Assembly: GCA_964508185.1 (NCBI GenBank)
Contig: CAZDSS010000031.1
Location: forward strand, 1-25,731
Reading direction: 5' to 3'
DNA length: 25,731 nt
From: CAZDSS01 sp964508185
GTDB lineage: Bacteria > Pseudomonadota > Alphaproteobacteria > Sphingomonadales > Govanellaceae
The first letter of the stretch is position 1. Each line of letters starts with the position of its first letter. The notes beneath the pieces are model-generated. The model saw only the letters and a list, made by a program, of their open reading frames with translations, was not told the origin of the DNA and searched no databases. The translations under genes were made by a program, and so were the position numbers. Positions 7,906-14,942 of this stretch are shown piece after piece.

Positions 7906-7934
7906 TTGACAGCCGCCGCCCCGCAGTAGAAAAT
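7906..7934 (+). promoter_or_regulatory. Probable sigma-70-type promoter of the D-amino-acid dehydrogenase gene
   Basis: A perfect TTGACA at 7906-7911 is followed after 17 bases by GAAAAT (7929-7934), or after 18 by AAAATT. It begins 7 bases after the hydrolase stop, so dadA appears to have its own promoter. The -10 lies inside the Lrp-like operator. Confidence 0.5.
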
Positions 7935-7957
7935 TTTTCTATTAGAAAATTTCCAAG
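7927..7957 (+). promoter_or_regulatory. Lrp-like operator with a second half-site, in front of the D-amino-acid dehydrogenase gene
   Basis: TAGAAAATTTTTCTA at 7927-7941 satisfies every position of the published E. coli Lrp consensus YAGHAWATTWTDCTR. A second copy of its left half, TAGAAAATTT, lies 16 bases further on (7943-7952), giving a tandem arrangement as expected for a cooperatively binding Lrp/AsnC protein. The site overlaps the probable -10 and ends about 13 bases before the ATG. E. coli dadAX is also under Lrp control. No Lrp gene lies in the window. Confidence 0.6.
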
Positions 7958-7969
7958 TGGGGTGGGGTC

Positions 7970-9226
7970 ATGCAGGTGATCGTCATCGGCGCGGGCGTCA
8001 TCGGGATTGCAACCGCGTATCATCTGGCCCGCGCGGGCGTCGCGGTGACGGTGCTGGAGCGCGGCAGGCAGGTGGCGGGCGAGACCAGTTTCGCGAACGG
8101 CGCGATCCTCACCCCCAGCATGGCCGATCCGTGGAACGCGCCGGGCGTGTGGCGCAAGCTTCTCTCCTATCTCGGGCGGGAGGATTCGCCGCTGCTCCTG
8201 CGGCCGAAGGCGCTGCCGTCCCTTCTGTTCTGGGGCATCGACTTCCTGCGTCATTCGGCCCCCGCCGCCTTCGAGCGCAACCTGCGGCGGAACGCCCTGC
8301 TCGCCAACTACAGCCTGGAAGTGATGGCGGAGCTGCGGCGGGACCTCAAGCTCGCCTATGACGAGGGGCGGGGGACGCTCAAGATCACCCGCGATCCCGT
8401 CATGCTGGAGCAGGTGGAAGGACTCACCCGCATCATGGGCGAATGCGGCGTCGCCTTCGAGCGGCTGGACGCCCCGAAGCTCGTCGCGCTGGAGCCCGCG
8501 CTCAAGCCGCTCGAAGGCGAGCTTGCGGGCGGGATCCATTTCCCTGATGACGAGTTCGGCGACGCCCATCTCTTCACCCGCGCGCTTGCCGAAGGGGCGG
8601 CGGCCCTCGGCGCGCGCATCCTGTTCGATGTGGAAGTGCGGGAGATCATCCGCGAAGGCGGCAGGGTCACGCGCGTTGCAACCTCGCAGGGCGAGTTCAT
8701 GGCCGACCGGTTCGTGGTCGCCGCCGGAAGCCATTCCCCGGCGCTCGCGCGGCGGCTTGGCGTCAGGATCCCCGTGAAGCCGGTCAAGGGCTATTCCATC
8801 ACCGTGCCCTGCAACGGCTGGAACGAGGGGCCGCGCCTTCCGGTGGTGGACGACAACTACCATGCGGTGGTCACCCCCCTGGGCGAGCGCCTGCGGGTCG
8901 CGGGCACGGCGGAATTCACCGGCTTCGACCGGCGCCTCACGGAAAGCCGCATCGACAATCTCGTCAATTTCCTCCTCGCCCTCTATCCCGCCTTTTCAAG
9001 CCATCTCGACCGGTCGCAGATCAGCCCCTGGGCGGGCTTCCGCCCCATGAGCGTCGACGGCGTGCCCCTTGTGGGGGCGACAGACGTCGAAAACCTCTTC
9101 GTCAATACGGGGCATGGCCATCTCGGCTGGACCATGGCGGCGGGATCCGGCCGTCTGGTGGCCGACCTCGTCATGGGCCGCAAGGCCGATATCGACGCCG
9201 CCCTTTACGATCCCCTGCGCTTCTGA
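7970..9226 (+). CDS. dadA: D-amino acid dehydrogenase, FAD-dependent (DadA family)
   Basis: It oxidatively deaminates D-amino acids to 2-oxo acids and ammonia, passing electrons through FAD to the respiratory chain at the inner face of the membrane. The 418 residues align along their length with E. coli DadA as I remember it. The FAD site is VIVIGAGVIGIATAYHLARAG near 3-23. GETSFANGAILTPSMADPW follows, then LAGGIHFPDDEFGDAHLFTR, PVKPVKGYSITVP and WAGFRPMSVDGVPLVG. The C-terminal NTGHGHLGWTMAAGSGRL is the family signature. No alanine racemase gene (dadX) follows; the next gene is a thiolase. It has its own promoter and an Lrp-like operator. Related flavoenzymes oxidise D-hydroxyproline or glycine, so the natural substrate is less certain than the family. 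Confidence 0.9.
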   Translation: MQVIVIGAGVIGIATAYHLARAGVAVTVLERGRQVAGETSFANGAILTPSMADPWNAPGVWRKLLSYLGREDSPLLLRPKALPSLLFWGIDFLRHSAPAAFERNLRRNALLANYSLEVMAELRRDLKLAYDEGRGTLKITRDPVMLEQVEGLTRIMGECGVAFERLDAPKLVALEPALKPLEGELAGGIHFPDDEFGDAHLFTRALAEGAAALGARILFDVEVREIIREGGRVTRVATSQGEFMADRFVVAAGSHSPALARRLGVRIPVKPVKGYSITVPCNGWNEGPRLPVVDDNYHAVVTPLGERLRVAGTAEFTGFDRRLTESRIDNLVNFLLALYPAFSSHLDRSQISPWAGFRPMSVDGVPLVGATDVENLFVNTGHGHLGWTMAAGSGRLVADLVMGRKADIDAALYDPLRF

Positions 9227-9281
9227 CGCCGCGTCCCATCTATCAAAAGCGCCAGACTTCGGCCGCGGCCCGCATCAAAAC

Positions 9282-9310
9282 TTGCCTTTGCGGGCGGCGG
9301 CCGGTATCTG
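9282..9310 (+). promoter_or_regulatory. Candidate promoter of the thiolase gene
   Basis: TTGCCT (9282-9287), a 17-base spacer and TATCTG (9305-9310) lie 33 bases before the ATG at 9344. A good GGAGG ribosome site is at 9331-9335. The -35 and -10 each differ from consensus at two positions. Confidence 0.35.
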
Positions 9311-9343
9311 CTTTGCTACGGGTTTTTACTGGAGGACGGGATA

Positions 9344-10525
9344 ATGACACGGGAAGTGGTGATCGTAAGCGCGGTGCGGACGGCAATCGGCGGGTTCGGC
9401 GGATCGCTCAAGGACGTTCCGCTCGGCGAGCTCGCGGCGCAGGTGGTGAAGGAAGCCGTGCGCCGCGCCGATATCGCGCCCGAGGCGGTGGAGTCGGTGA
9501 TCTGCGGCAACGTCATCCGCACCGAGCCGCATGACGCCTATCTCGCCCGTGTGGCCGCCCTCAAGGCGGGCCTCAGCAAGGACAGCCAGTGCCTCACCGT
9601 CAACCGCCTCTGCGGCAGCGGCCTTGAAGCGATCGTGCTCGCCGCCCAGCAGATCCAGCTCGGCGAGATCGAGGTGGCGGTGGCGGGCGGCGCCGAAAGC
9701 ATGAGCCGCTCGGCCTATCACATTCCCGCCGCCCGCTGGGGCCAGCGCATGGGCGACGCCCAGATCCTCGACGAGATGACCTGGGTGCTGACCGATCCCT
9801 TCGGCAACGGCCATATGGGGGTGACCGCCGAAAACATCGCGGCCGAGCACGGCATCAGCCGCGAGGAGCAGGACGCCTTCGCCGCCGAAAGCCACCGCCG
9901 CGCGGCCAATGCCATCGCCCAGGGCTATTTCAAGGACCAGATCCTGCCCATCGAGCTCAAGACCCGGAAGGGCGTGACTGTGTTCGACACCGACGAGCAT
10001 GTGCGCCAGAACGTCACCGCCGAGTCGCTCGCCGGCCTCCGTCCCGCCTTCAAGAAGGACGGCACCGTGACCCCGGGCAATGCCTCCGGCATCAATGACG
10101 GCGCCTCCATGGTGGTGGTGATGGACCGCGAGCGCGCCGAGCGGGAAGGGCGCAAGCCGCTCGCCCGCATCGTGTCCTACGCCCGCGCCGGGGTCGATCC
10201 CCGGGTCATGGGCCTCGGCCCCATTCCGGCGGTGAAGCGCGCCCTCGACCGCGCCGGGCTGTCGGTCGCCGACATCGACGTCATCGAGGCGAACGAGGCC
10301 TTCGCCGCCCAGGCCTGTGCGGTCACCAAGGCCCTCGGCTTCCCGCCCGAGAAGGTGAATCCCAACGGCGGCGCCGTCGCCCTCGGCCATCCCGTGGGCG
10401 CGAGCGGGGCGATCATCACCACCAAGGCGCTCTACGAACTGCACCGCACCGGCGGCCGCTACGGCCTTGCGACCCTCTGCATCGGCGGCGGTCAGGGCAT
10501 CGCGGCGGTGTTCGAGCGGCTCTGA
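9344..10525 (+). CDS. Acetyl-CoA C-acyltransferase (thiolase II type)
   Basis: The 393 residues form a complete biosynthetic/degradative thiolase. The acyl-accepting Cys90 is in TVNRLCGSGLEA, His349 in GGAVALGHPVGASGA and the general acid Cys379 in ATLCIGGGQG, all at their usual positions. VRTAIGGFGGSL at the N-terminus and MGVTAENIAAEHGISREEQD in the middle are standard. Reaction: two acetyl-CoA to acetoacetyl-CoA plus CoA, or thiolysis of longer 3-ketoacyl-CoA. No phaB, bdh or fadB partner is adjacent, so a role in polyhydroxyalkanoate synthesis, fatty-acid oxidation or ketogenic amino-acid breakdown cannot be chosen from context. The start is supported by GGAGG 8 bases upstream. It appears to be a single-gene unit between dadA and the oxygenase gene. 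Confidence 0.93.
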   Translation: MTREVVIVSAVRTAIGGFGGSLKDVPLGELAAQVVKEAVRRADIAPEAVESVICGNVIRTEPHDAYLARVAALKAGLSKDSQCLTVNRLCGSGLEAIVLAAQQIQLGEIEVAVAGGAESMSRSAYHIPAARWGQRMGDAQILDEMTWVLTDPFGNGHMGVTAENIAAEHGISREEQDAFAAESHRRAANAIAQGYFKDQILPIELKTRKGVTVFDTDEHVRQNVTAESLAGLRPAFKKDGTVTPGNASGINDGASMVVVMDRERAEREGRKPLARIVSYARAGVDPRVMGLGPIPAVKRALDRAGLSVADIDVIEANEAFAAQACAVTKALGFPPEKVNPNGGAVALGHPVGASGAIITTKALYELHRTGGRYGLATLCIGGGQGIAAVFERL

Positions 10526-10615
10526 GGCGAATTTTTCTTCAGCCGCCCCGTTTTCTTTGTCCCCGCGTTGACGTAAAACACGCGCCGACGCGACATATCA
10601 CAGGGCACGAACGGG

Positions 10616-11248
10616 ATGGGGCGGCTGCTGCTCGGACCACAGGATCTCGACGATATCGCCCTGGCCATTTCCCGGGACGGCTGGACCTTCCGCGACGGGG
10701 CCTTGCCCGCCGAACTCACCCGCGACCTTGCCGCCGAACTTGAACGGCTCGCGGCGGCGGAACGGCTCAAACCAGCGGCCGTCGGACGGGGCGAGCGGCG
10801 CAGAATCCGCCGCGACATCCGCAGCGACCTCATTCACTGGCTGTCGCCCGAACGCAGCGCGGCCGAAGCCGAATTCCTCGCCGCCATGGAGGAATTGCGG
10901 ACGGAGCTCAATGCCCGCCTGTTCCTCGGCCTGTTCGAGCTCGAAGCCCATTTCGCGCTCTATCCCGAAGGCAGCTTCTACCGCCGCCATCTGGACAGCT
11001 TCCGCGCCGGCAAGAACCGCATCCTGTCCGTCGTCTATTACCTCAATCCTGGCTGGCGGCGGGAGGACGGCGGCATCCTGCGCCTCTGGGACGAGAAGGG
11101 GGAGCCCTGCGGCGAGGTCCTGCCCGAGGCGGGCCGTCTGATCCTGTTCCTGAGCGCCGCCATTCCCCACGAGGTGATGCCGACCCGGCGGCCGCGGGCG
11201 AGCATCGCCTGCTGGTTCCGCGCCGCCCCCATGGGAGGGATCCTGTGA
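10616..11248 (+). CDS. 2-oxoglutarate/Fe(II)-dependent oxygenase (SM-20/prolyl-hydroxylase-like)
   Basis: The 210-residue protein has the facial triad of this superfamily: His125 and Asp127 in YRRHLDSF, and His185 in AAIPHEVMPT. Arg194 in RRPRASIACWF would bind 2-oxoglutarate. The core strands NRILSVVYYLNP and GILRLWDEKGEPCGEVLPE are typical of SM-20 or prolyl-4-hydroxylase-like bacterial proteins. The family hydroxylates protein residues or small molecules; the target here is unknown. There is no signal peptide. The start region has only a weak ribosome site. Its stop overlaps the GTG start of the PAP2 phosphatase gene (GTGA), so the two are translationally coupled, though I know of no functional link between them. 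Confidence 0.85.
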   Translation: MGRLLLGPQDLDDIALAISRDGWTFRDGALPAELTRDLAAELERLAAAERLKPAAVGRGERRRIRRDIRSDLIHWLSPERSAAEAEFLAAMEELRTELNARLFLGLFELEAHFALYPEGSFYRRHLDSFRAGKNRILSVVYYLNPGWRREDGGILRLWDEKGEPCGEVLPEAGRLILFLSAAIPHEVMPTRRPRASIACWFRAAPMGGIL

Positions 11249-11736
11249 GCGCCCGCGTCATGTCCGGCCTTCGCGCCCTGGCGTTCGCGCTTGCGATCGC
11301 CGTCGCGCTGCCGGGGACGGCGGCGGCGGGCAGGATCTTCAAGACCTACGGCGACGTGATGAGCTATGCGCTGCCGCTCACGGCCCTTGCCGTCACCCTC
11401 GCCCATGGGGACGGGGAGGGGCTTGCGGAATTTTCCGCCGCCATGCTGTTCGCCGACAGCGCGACCCGGGGCCTGAAGCGCGTCGTGCGGCGGGAGCGGC
11501 CGGACGGGTCCGACCGCCTGTCCTTCCCCTCGGGCCATGCGACCCGGGCCTTCGCCGCTGCGGCCTATCTCGACCGCCGCTACGGACGCGCCTTCGGGTT
11601 TCCGGCCTATATGCTCGCCTGGACCGTGGGGGCGAGCCGGGTGGACGCCCGGGCCCATCACTGGTCGGACGTGATGGGCGCTGCCGCGATCACCACTTTC
11701 ATCGTTTATCTCGCCGCCCACGGCGAAGATCGTTGA
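11245..11736 (+). CDS. PAP2-family membrane or secreted phosphatase
   Basis: All three motifs of the PAP2/acid-phosphatase family are present in 163 residues: KRVVRRERP (78-86), SFPSGH (93-98) and SRVDARAHHWSD (131-142), with catalytic His98 and His138. An N-terminal hydrophobic stretch (residues 9-28, ending GTAAAG) looks like a signal peptide or anchor. Further hydrophobic segments at 40-53 and 143-157 suggest a small membrane protein acting on lipid phosphates such as undecaprenyl pyrophosphate or phosphatidic acid. The protein is shorter than typical PAP2 enzymes (about 200-250), with fewer membrane spans. The GTG start at 11245 overlaps the stop of the oxygenase gene. Confidence 0.87.
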   Translation: MSARVMSGLRALAFALAIAVALPGTAAAGRIFKTYGDVMSYALPLTALAVTLAHGDGEGLAEFSAAMLFADSATRGLKRVVRRERPDGSDRLSFPSGHATRAFAAAAYLDRRYGRAFGFPAYMLAWTVGASRVDARAHHWSDVMGAAAITTFIVYLAAHGEDR

Positions 11737-11800
11737 CGTCCATCCCGACTTGTGTTGGACTTTGGGGGCAGAGGCGCAACCTGAACGGGGAGTCGGGGTC

Positions 11801-12667
11801 ATGGCGTTCCGCAGCATTTTCGTGCCGGTAATCGACGACGAGACGGCGCACGCGGCGCTCAGCGCAGGCTTCGCCGTGACGCGATACTTCAACGCCCACA
11901 TGGCGGCGGTCCATGTGCGATACGACACCACGGCGGCCATTCCCTATGTGGTCGGGCCCATGCCCACCGAAATGCTGGTGCAGATCTCCGACAATGCGGA
12001 AAAGATCGCCGACGAGCGGGCGGTGCGCCTGCGCGAACTTTTCGAGGCCTGGGCGCGCGACGCCGGCATTCCCGTGACCGACAGCCTGCGCGCCGACCAG
12101 CGCCCGGCGGCCAACTGGCGGGAGATCGTGGGCAGCCTCGATTTCCGCTGCGGGGCGGAAGGCCGGCTCCATGACCTTGCGGTGGTGCCGCGGCCCTCGC
12201 CCGACGATCGCGGCAGCCTGGCCGACGTGCTCGAGGGACTGCTGTTCTATTCGGGCCGCCCCGTCCTGATGATGCCGCCCGGCGTCTCCGACCTCAAGGC
12301 GGACACCATCGCCGTCGCCTGGAGCGGCAGCGTGGAGGCGACCCGGGCGGTCGCCGCCGCCGACGAGCTCATCACGGCGGCGCAGCGGGTCATCGTGCTG
12401 ACGGTGGGCGAGGATCTGATCGACGGCCCGAGCGCGGAGGATCTCGCCCAGGCCCTCGGCACCCGGGGCGTCGCCGCCGAGGTGGTGCGGCTCGACGGCA
12501 CCGAACGGTCCGAAGGGCGCGCCATTCTGGACGCCGCCACCCGCGCCGGAGCGGACATGCTGGTCATGGGCGCCTATTCCCACAGCCGCCTGCGCCAGCT
12601 CATCCTGGGCGGCGTCACCCGCGACGTGATCGCCTCGGCCGAACTGCCCGTATTCTTCATCCATTGA
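11801..12667 (+). CDS. Universal stress protein, tandem Usp domains
   Basis: The 288 residues hold two UspA-like domains. The first runs from FRSIFVPVIDDETAHAALSA to about residue 140. The second runs from DTIAVAWSGSVEATRAVAAA to the end, with the ATP-loop-like LVMGAYSHSRLRQLILGGVT near 260-279 and the usual last strand AELPVFFIH. The first domain lacks a clear nucleotide-binding glycine motif, so only the second may bind ATP. Such tandem proteins are induced by stress or growth arrest and act in the cytosol. The ATG at 11801 is chosen over an upstream in-frame ATG at 11750 because GGGGAGTCGGGG lies directly before it and the Usp fold starts here. It is 64 bases after the PAP2 gene. Confidence 0.88.
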   Translation: MAFRSIFVPVIDDETAHAALSAGFAVTRYFNAHMAAVHVRYDTTAAIPYVVGPMPTEMLVQISDNAEKIADERAVRLRELFEAWARDAGIPVTDSLRADQRPAANWREIVGSLDFRCGAEGRLHDLAVVPRPSPDDRGSLADVLEGLLFYSGRPVLMMPPGVSDLKADTIAVAWSGSVEATRAVAAADELITAAQRVIVLTVGEDLIDGPSAEDLAQALGTRGVAAEVVRLDGTERSEGRAILDAATRAGADMLVMGAYSHSRLRQLILGGVTRDVIASAELPVFFIH

Positions 12668-12781
12668 GGACGCGAACATTTTTTGCGCAGGGTATTTCGT
12701 CGTCGGTGCGTAGTTAGGGACAGAGCGGCCATTGTGGCCGCCCGGACGGAGGGAGAGCCGTCTGACAAGGAGACGACGATC

Positions 12782-13276
12782 ATGCGCAAGACCATCATCA
12801 CTCTTGGTTTCGGCACCCTGGCTGCCATCGCCCTGCCGCTGGCCGCTTCGGCCGACGAGCATGAGGGACCGAAGTTCAAACGCTTCCACGCCCACCACAT
12901 GATGCCGTTCGAGGAGCTCGATGCCGACGGCGACAAGGCCATCAGCCGGGACGAATTCGTCAAGTTCCGGGCCGACCGGTTCGCCAAGGCGGACGCGAAC
13001 GGCGACGGCAGCGTCAGCGCGGCCGAGTTCAACGCCTTCATGGAGCAGGAGCGCGAGCGGCGCCGGCAGGAAATGCAGGACCGCATGTTCAAGAAGCTCG
13101 ATGCCAACGGCGACGGCCAGATCTCCCGCGAAGAGATGGAGGCCCATTCGGCCAAGGCCTTCGAGAGGATGGATCGCAACAAGGATGGAAAGCTCAGCGC
13201 CGATGACCATGATCGCAAGTTCAAGGATCATCGCGACGGCAAGATGAAGGACAGGAAGGACAAGAAGGACAAGTAA
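12782..13276 (+). CDS. Secreted EF-hand calcium-binding protein with four loops
   Basis: The 164 residues start with a clear signal peptide, MRKTIITLGFGTLAAIALPL followed by AASA. Four EF-hand loops come next: DADGDKAISRDE, DANGDGSVSAAE, DANGDGQISREE and DRNKDGKLSADD, each with acidic residues at positions 1, 3, 5 and 12 (position 12 is Glu in three and Asp in the last). A His-rich stretch (KRFHAHHMM) precedes the first loop, and the C-terminus is a lysine/aspartate tail (KMKDRKDKKDK). It is probably a periplasmic calcium buffer or sensor; partners are not known. The ATG at 12782 has AAGGAG about 10 bases upstream. GC-rich hairpins follow the stop. Confidence 0.88.
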   Translation: MRKTIITLGFGTLAAIALPLAASADEHEGPKFKRFHAHHMMPFEELDADGDKAISRDEFVKFRADRFAKADANGDGSVSAAEFNAFMEQERERRRQEMQDRMFKKLDANGDGQISREEMEAHSAKAFERMDRNKDGKLSADDHDRKFKDHRDGKMKDRKDKKDK

Positions 13277-13278
13277 GC

Positions 13279-13362
13279 CGGCCGGTCAGGTCTCCCGGCC
13301 GTATCGCCGCCAGGCGCGGCGGGCTCCCGTAGCTTCCGCGGAAGCCCGCAGGCGCCGGCGGC
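13279..13362 (+). terminator. GC-rich hairpins after the EF-hand gene, possible terminator
   Basis: Directly after the TAA, CGGCCGG (13279-13285) pairs with CCGGCCG (13295-13301) across a 9-base loop. A larger imperfect hairpin follows: GCCGCC/GGCGGC (13306-13311, 13357-13362) outside and GCGGGCT/AGCCCGC (13319-13325, 13343-13349) inside. Its loop contains the palindrome CTTCCGCGGAAG. After it comes ATCTTTGTAT rather than a clean T-run. It could end transcription or stabilise the transcript. Confidence 0.4.
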
Positions 13363-13451
13363 ATCTTTGTATACGGATCCCCTTCCGTTTGGCGGCGAGG
13401 CTCCACAAGCCGTCTTGCTCCCGTGCCGCCGACCCCTTATCTTGCCCGACG

Positions 13452-13469
13452 TTATCCCGCAGAGGATAA
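13452..13469. promoter_or_regulatory. Short dyad upstream of dapA
   Basis: TTATCC and GGATAA form a perfect inverted pair with a 6-base spacer, centred about 54 bases before the dapA ATG. A further TTATC lies just upstream at 13437-13441. It may be an operator or only AT-rich promoter DNA; I recognise no known regulator site. Confidence 0.25.
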
Positions 13470-13514
13470 GCAACTTCATCAAGGCAGGACGTCTGGTCCA
13501 CGAGGAGCGATCCT

Positions 13515-14387
13515 ATGTTCAAGGGCTCTATCACCGCCCTCATCACCCCTTTCCGCGACGGCGCCGTTGACGAAGCGGCCTTCCGCAAGCTGATCGACTG
13601 GCAGATCGCCGAGGGCACCCATGGCGTGGTTCCCTGCGGCACCACGGGGGAATCGCCGACGCTGTCCCACAAGGAGCACCGGCAGGTGACCGAGATCTGC
13701 ATCGAGACGGTCAACAAGCGGGTGCCGGTGATCGCCGGCTGCGGCTCCAATTCCACGAGCGAGGCCATCGGCCTCTGCCAGCATGCCCAGGAAGCGGGGG
13801 CGGACGCCGCCCTGGTGGTGACGCCCTATTACAACAAGCCGACCCAGGAGGGCCTCTACCAGCATTTCAAGGCGATCCACGACGCGACCGACCTGCCGAT
13901 CATCATCTACAACATCCCGGCCCGCAGTGTGGTCGACATGTCCGTCGACACCATGGCGCGCCTCGCGCAGCTGCCGCGGATCGTCGGCGTCAAGGACGCG
14001 ACCGCCGATCTCGGCCGGGCGACCCGCCAGCGCAATGCCTGCGGCCCCGATTTCTGCATGCTGTCGGGCGAGGACATCACGGCGCTCGCCTTCAACGCCC
14101 ATGGCGGGCGGGGCTGCATTTCCGTGACCTCCAACATCGCGCCGCGCCTTTGCGCCGAGTTCCAGGAACTGACGCTGAAGGGCGATTTCGCGGGCGCGCT
14201 CAAGCTCCAGGACAAGCTTTCGGTTTTGCATGACGCCATGTTCGTGGAGACGAGCCCGGGTCCGGTGAAATATGCGGCAAGCCTCCTCGGCCTCTGCTCG
14301 GCCGAGATGCGCCTGCCCATGGCGCCCGTCTCCGACCGCACCAAGGCGGTGGTGGAAGCGGCGCTCAAGTCGGTGGGGCTGCTCTGA
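13515..14387 (+). CDS. dapA: 4-hydroxy-tetrahydrodipicolinate synthase
   Basis: It condenses pyruvate with aspartate semialdehyde, the first committed step to lysine and meso-diaminopimelate for peptidoglycan. The 290-residue TIM barrel is complete. GTTGESPTLSHKEH near 42-55 carries the catalytic threonines, TPYYNKPTQEGLYQHF is the active-site strand, Tyr132 sits in IYNIPARS and the Schiff-base Lys160 in VGVKDATADLGR. VTSNIAPRLCAEF near 210-222 is standard. Length equals the usual 290-295 and there is no sign of a shift to another aldolase of the family. The ATG has GAGGAG 8-13 bases before it. It is followed by smpB after 58 bases, the usual alphaproteobacterial order. Confidence 0.96.
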   Translation: MFKGSITALITPFRDGAVDEAAFRKLIDWQIAEGTHGVVPCGTTGESPTLSHKEHRQVTEICIETVNKRVPVIAGCGSNSTSEAIGLCQHAQEAGADAALVVTPYYNKPTQEGLYQHFKAIHDATDLPIIIYNIPARSVVDMSVDTMARLAQLPRIVGVKDATADLGRATRQRNACGPDFCMLSGEDITALAFNAHGGRGCISVTSNIAPRLCAEFQELTLKGDFAGALKLQDKLSVLHDAMFVETSPGPVKYAASLLGLCSAEMRLPMAPVSDRTKAVVEAALKSVGLL

Positions 14388-14445
14388 CCTGCCGATCCGG
14401 CCGGCCGGAGGTGCTTCGCCACAAGGGAATGCGGGAGTTGCGAAA

Positions 14446-14922
14446 ATGAATGCGAAACAGCCCGACAAGGCGCGCCGCCGCGTCGCGGAAAATCGCAAGG
14501 CCCGCTTCAACTACTTCATCTCCCAGGAGATCGAGGCGGGGATCGCCCTCGTCGGCACGGAGGTGAAATCCCTCCGCGCGGGGCACGCCAACATCAACGA
14601 GGCCTATGCCGAAGTGCGCGACGGCGAGGTCTATCTCGTCAACGCCCATATTCCGGAGTATGAATTCGGAAACCGCTTCAATCACGACGCGCGACGGCCG
14701 CGCAAGCTGCTCCTGCACAAGCGGGAGATCGACCGGCTGGCGGGGGCGGTGATCCGGCAGGGCTACACGCTGGTGCCGCTCTCCATCTATTTCAACGACC
14801 GCGGCCGCGCCAAGGTCAATCTCGGCCTCGCCAAGGGCAAGCAGATGCACGACAAGCGGGCGGCCGAGAAGGAACGCGACTGGCAGCGCGAAAAGGCGCG
14901 GGTGCTCAAGGATTACGGCTGA
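14446..14922 (+). CDS. smpB: SsrA-binding protein SmpB
   Basis: This small basic protein carries tmRNA to stalled ribosomes in trans-translation. The 158 residues match the family: RKARFNYFISQEIEAGIALV, then GTEVKSLRAGHANINEAYAE, an OB-like core with HIPEYEFGNRFNHDARRPRK, and the C-terminal helix KRAAEKERDWQREKARVLKDYG. The ATG at 14446 is chosen because family members begin here; the frame is open back into dapA, which is only a shadow. The tmRNA gene (ssrA) is not in the window. It follows dapA by 58 bases and precedes the molybdoenzyme gene by 20 bases. Confidence 0.97.
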   Translation: MNAKQPDKARRRVAENRKARFNYFISQEIEAGIALVGTEVKSLRAGHANINEAYAEVRDGEVYLVNAHIPEYEFGNRFNHDARRPRKLLLHKREIDRLAGAVIRQGYTLVPLSIYFNDRGRAKVNLGLAKGKQMHDKRAAEKERDWQREKARVLKDYG

Positions 14923-14942
14923 GGCCGGAAGGATCGACAGAC

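Noticed and set aside
12668..12781. A promoter for the EF-hand gene from the ATTTTTTGCGC and GGTATTTCG segments
   Set aside because: No -35/-10 pair with 16-18 base spacing could be assembled. The T-run after the universal stress gene lacks a preceding stem, so it is not a convincing terminator either.
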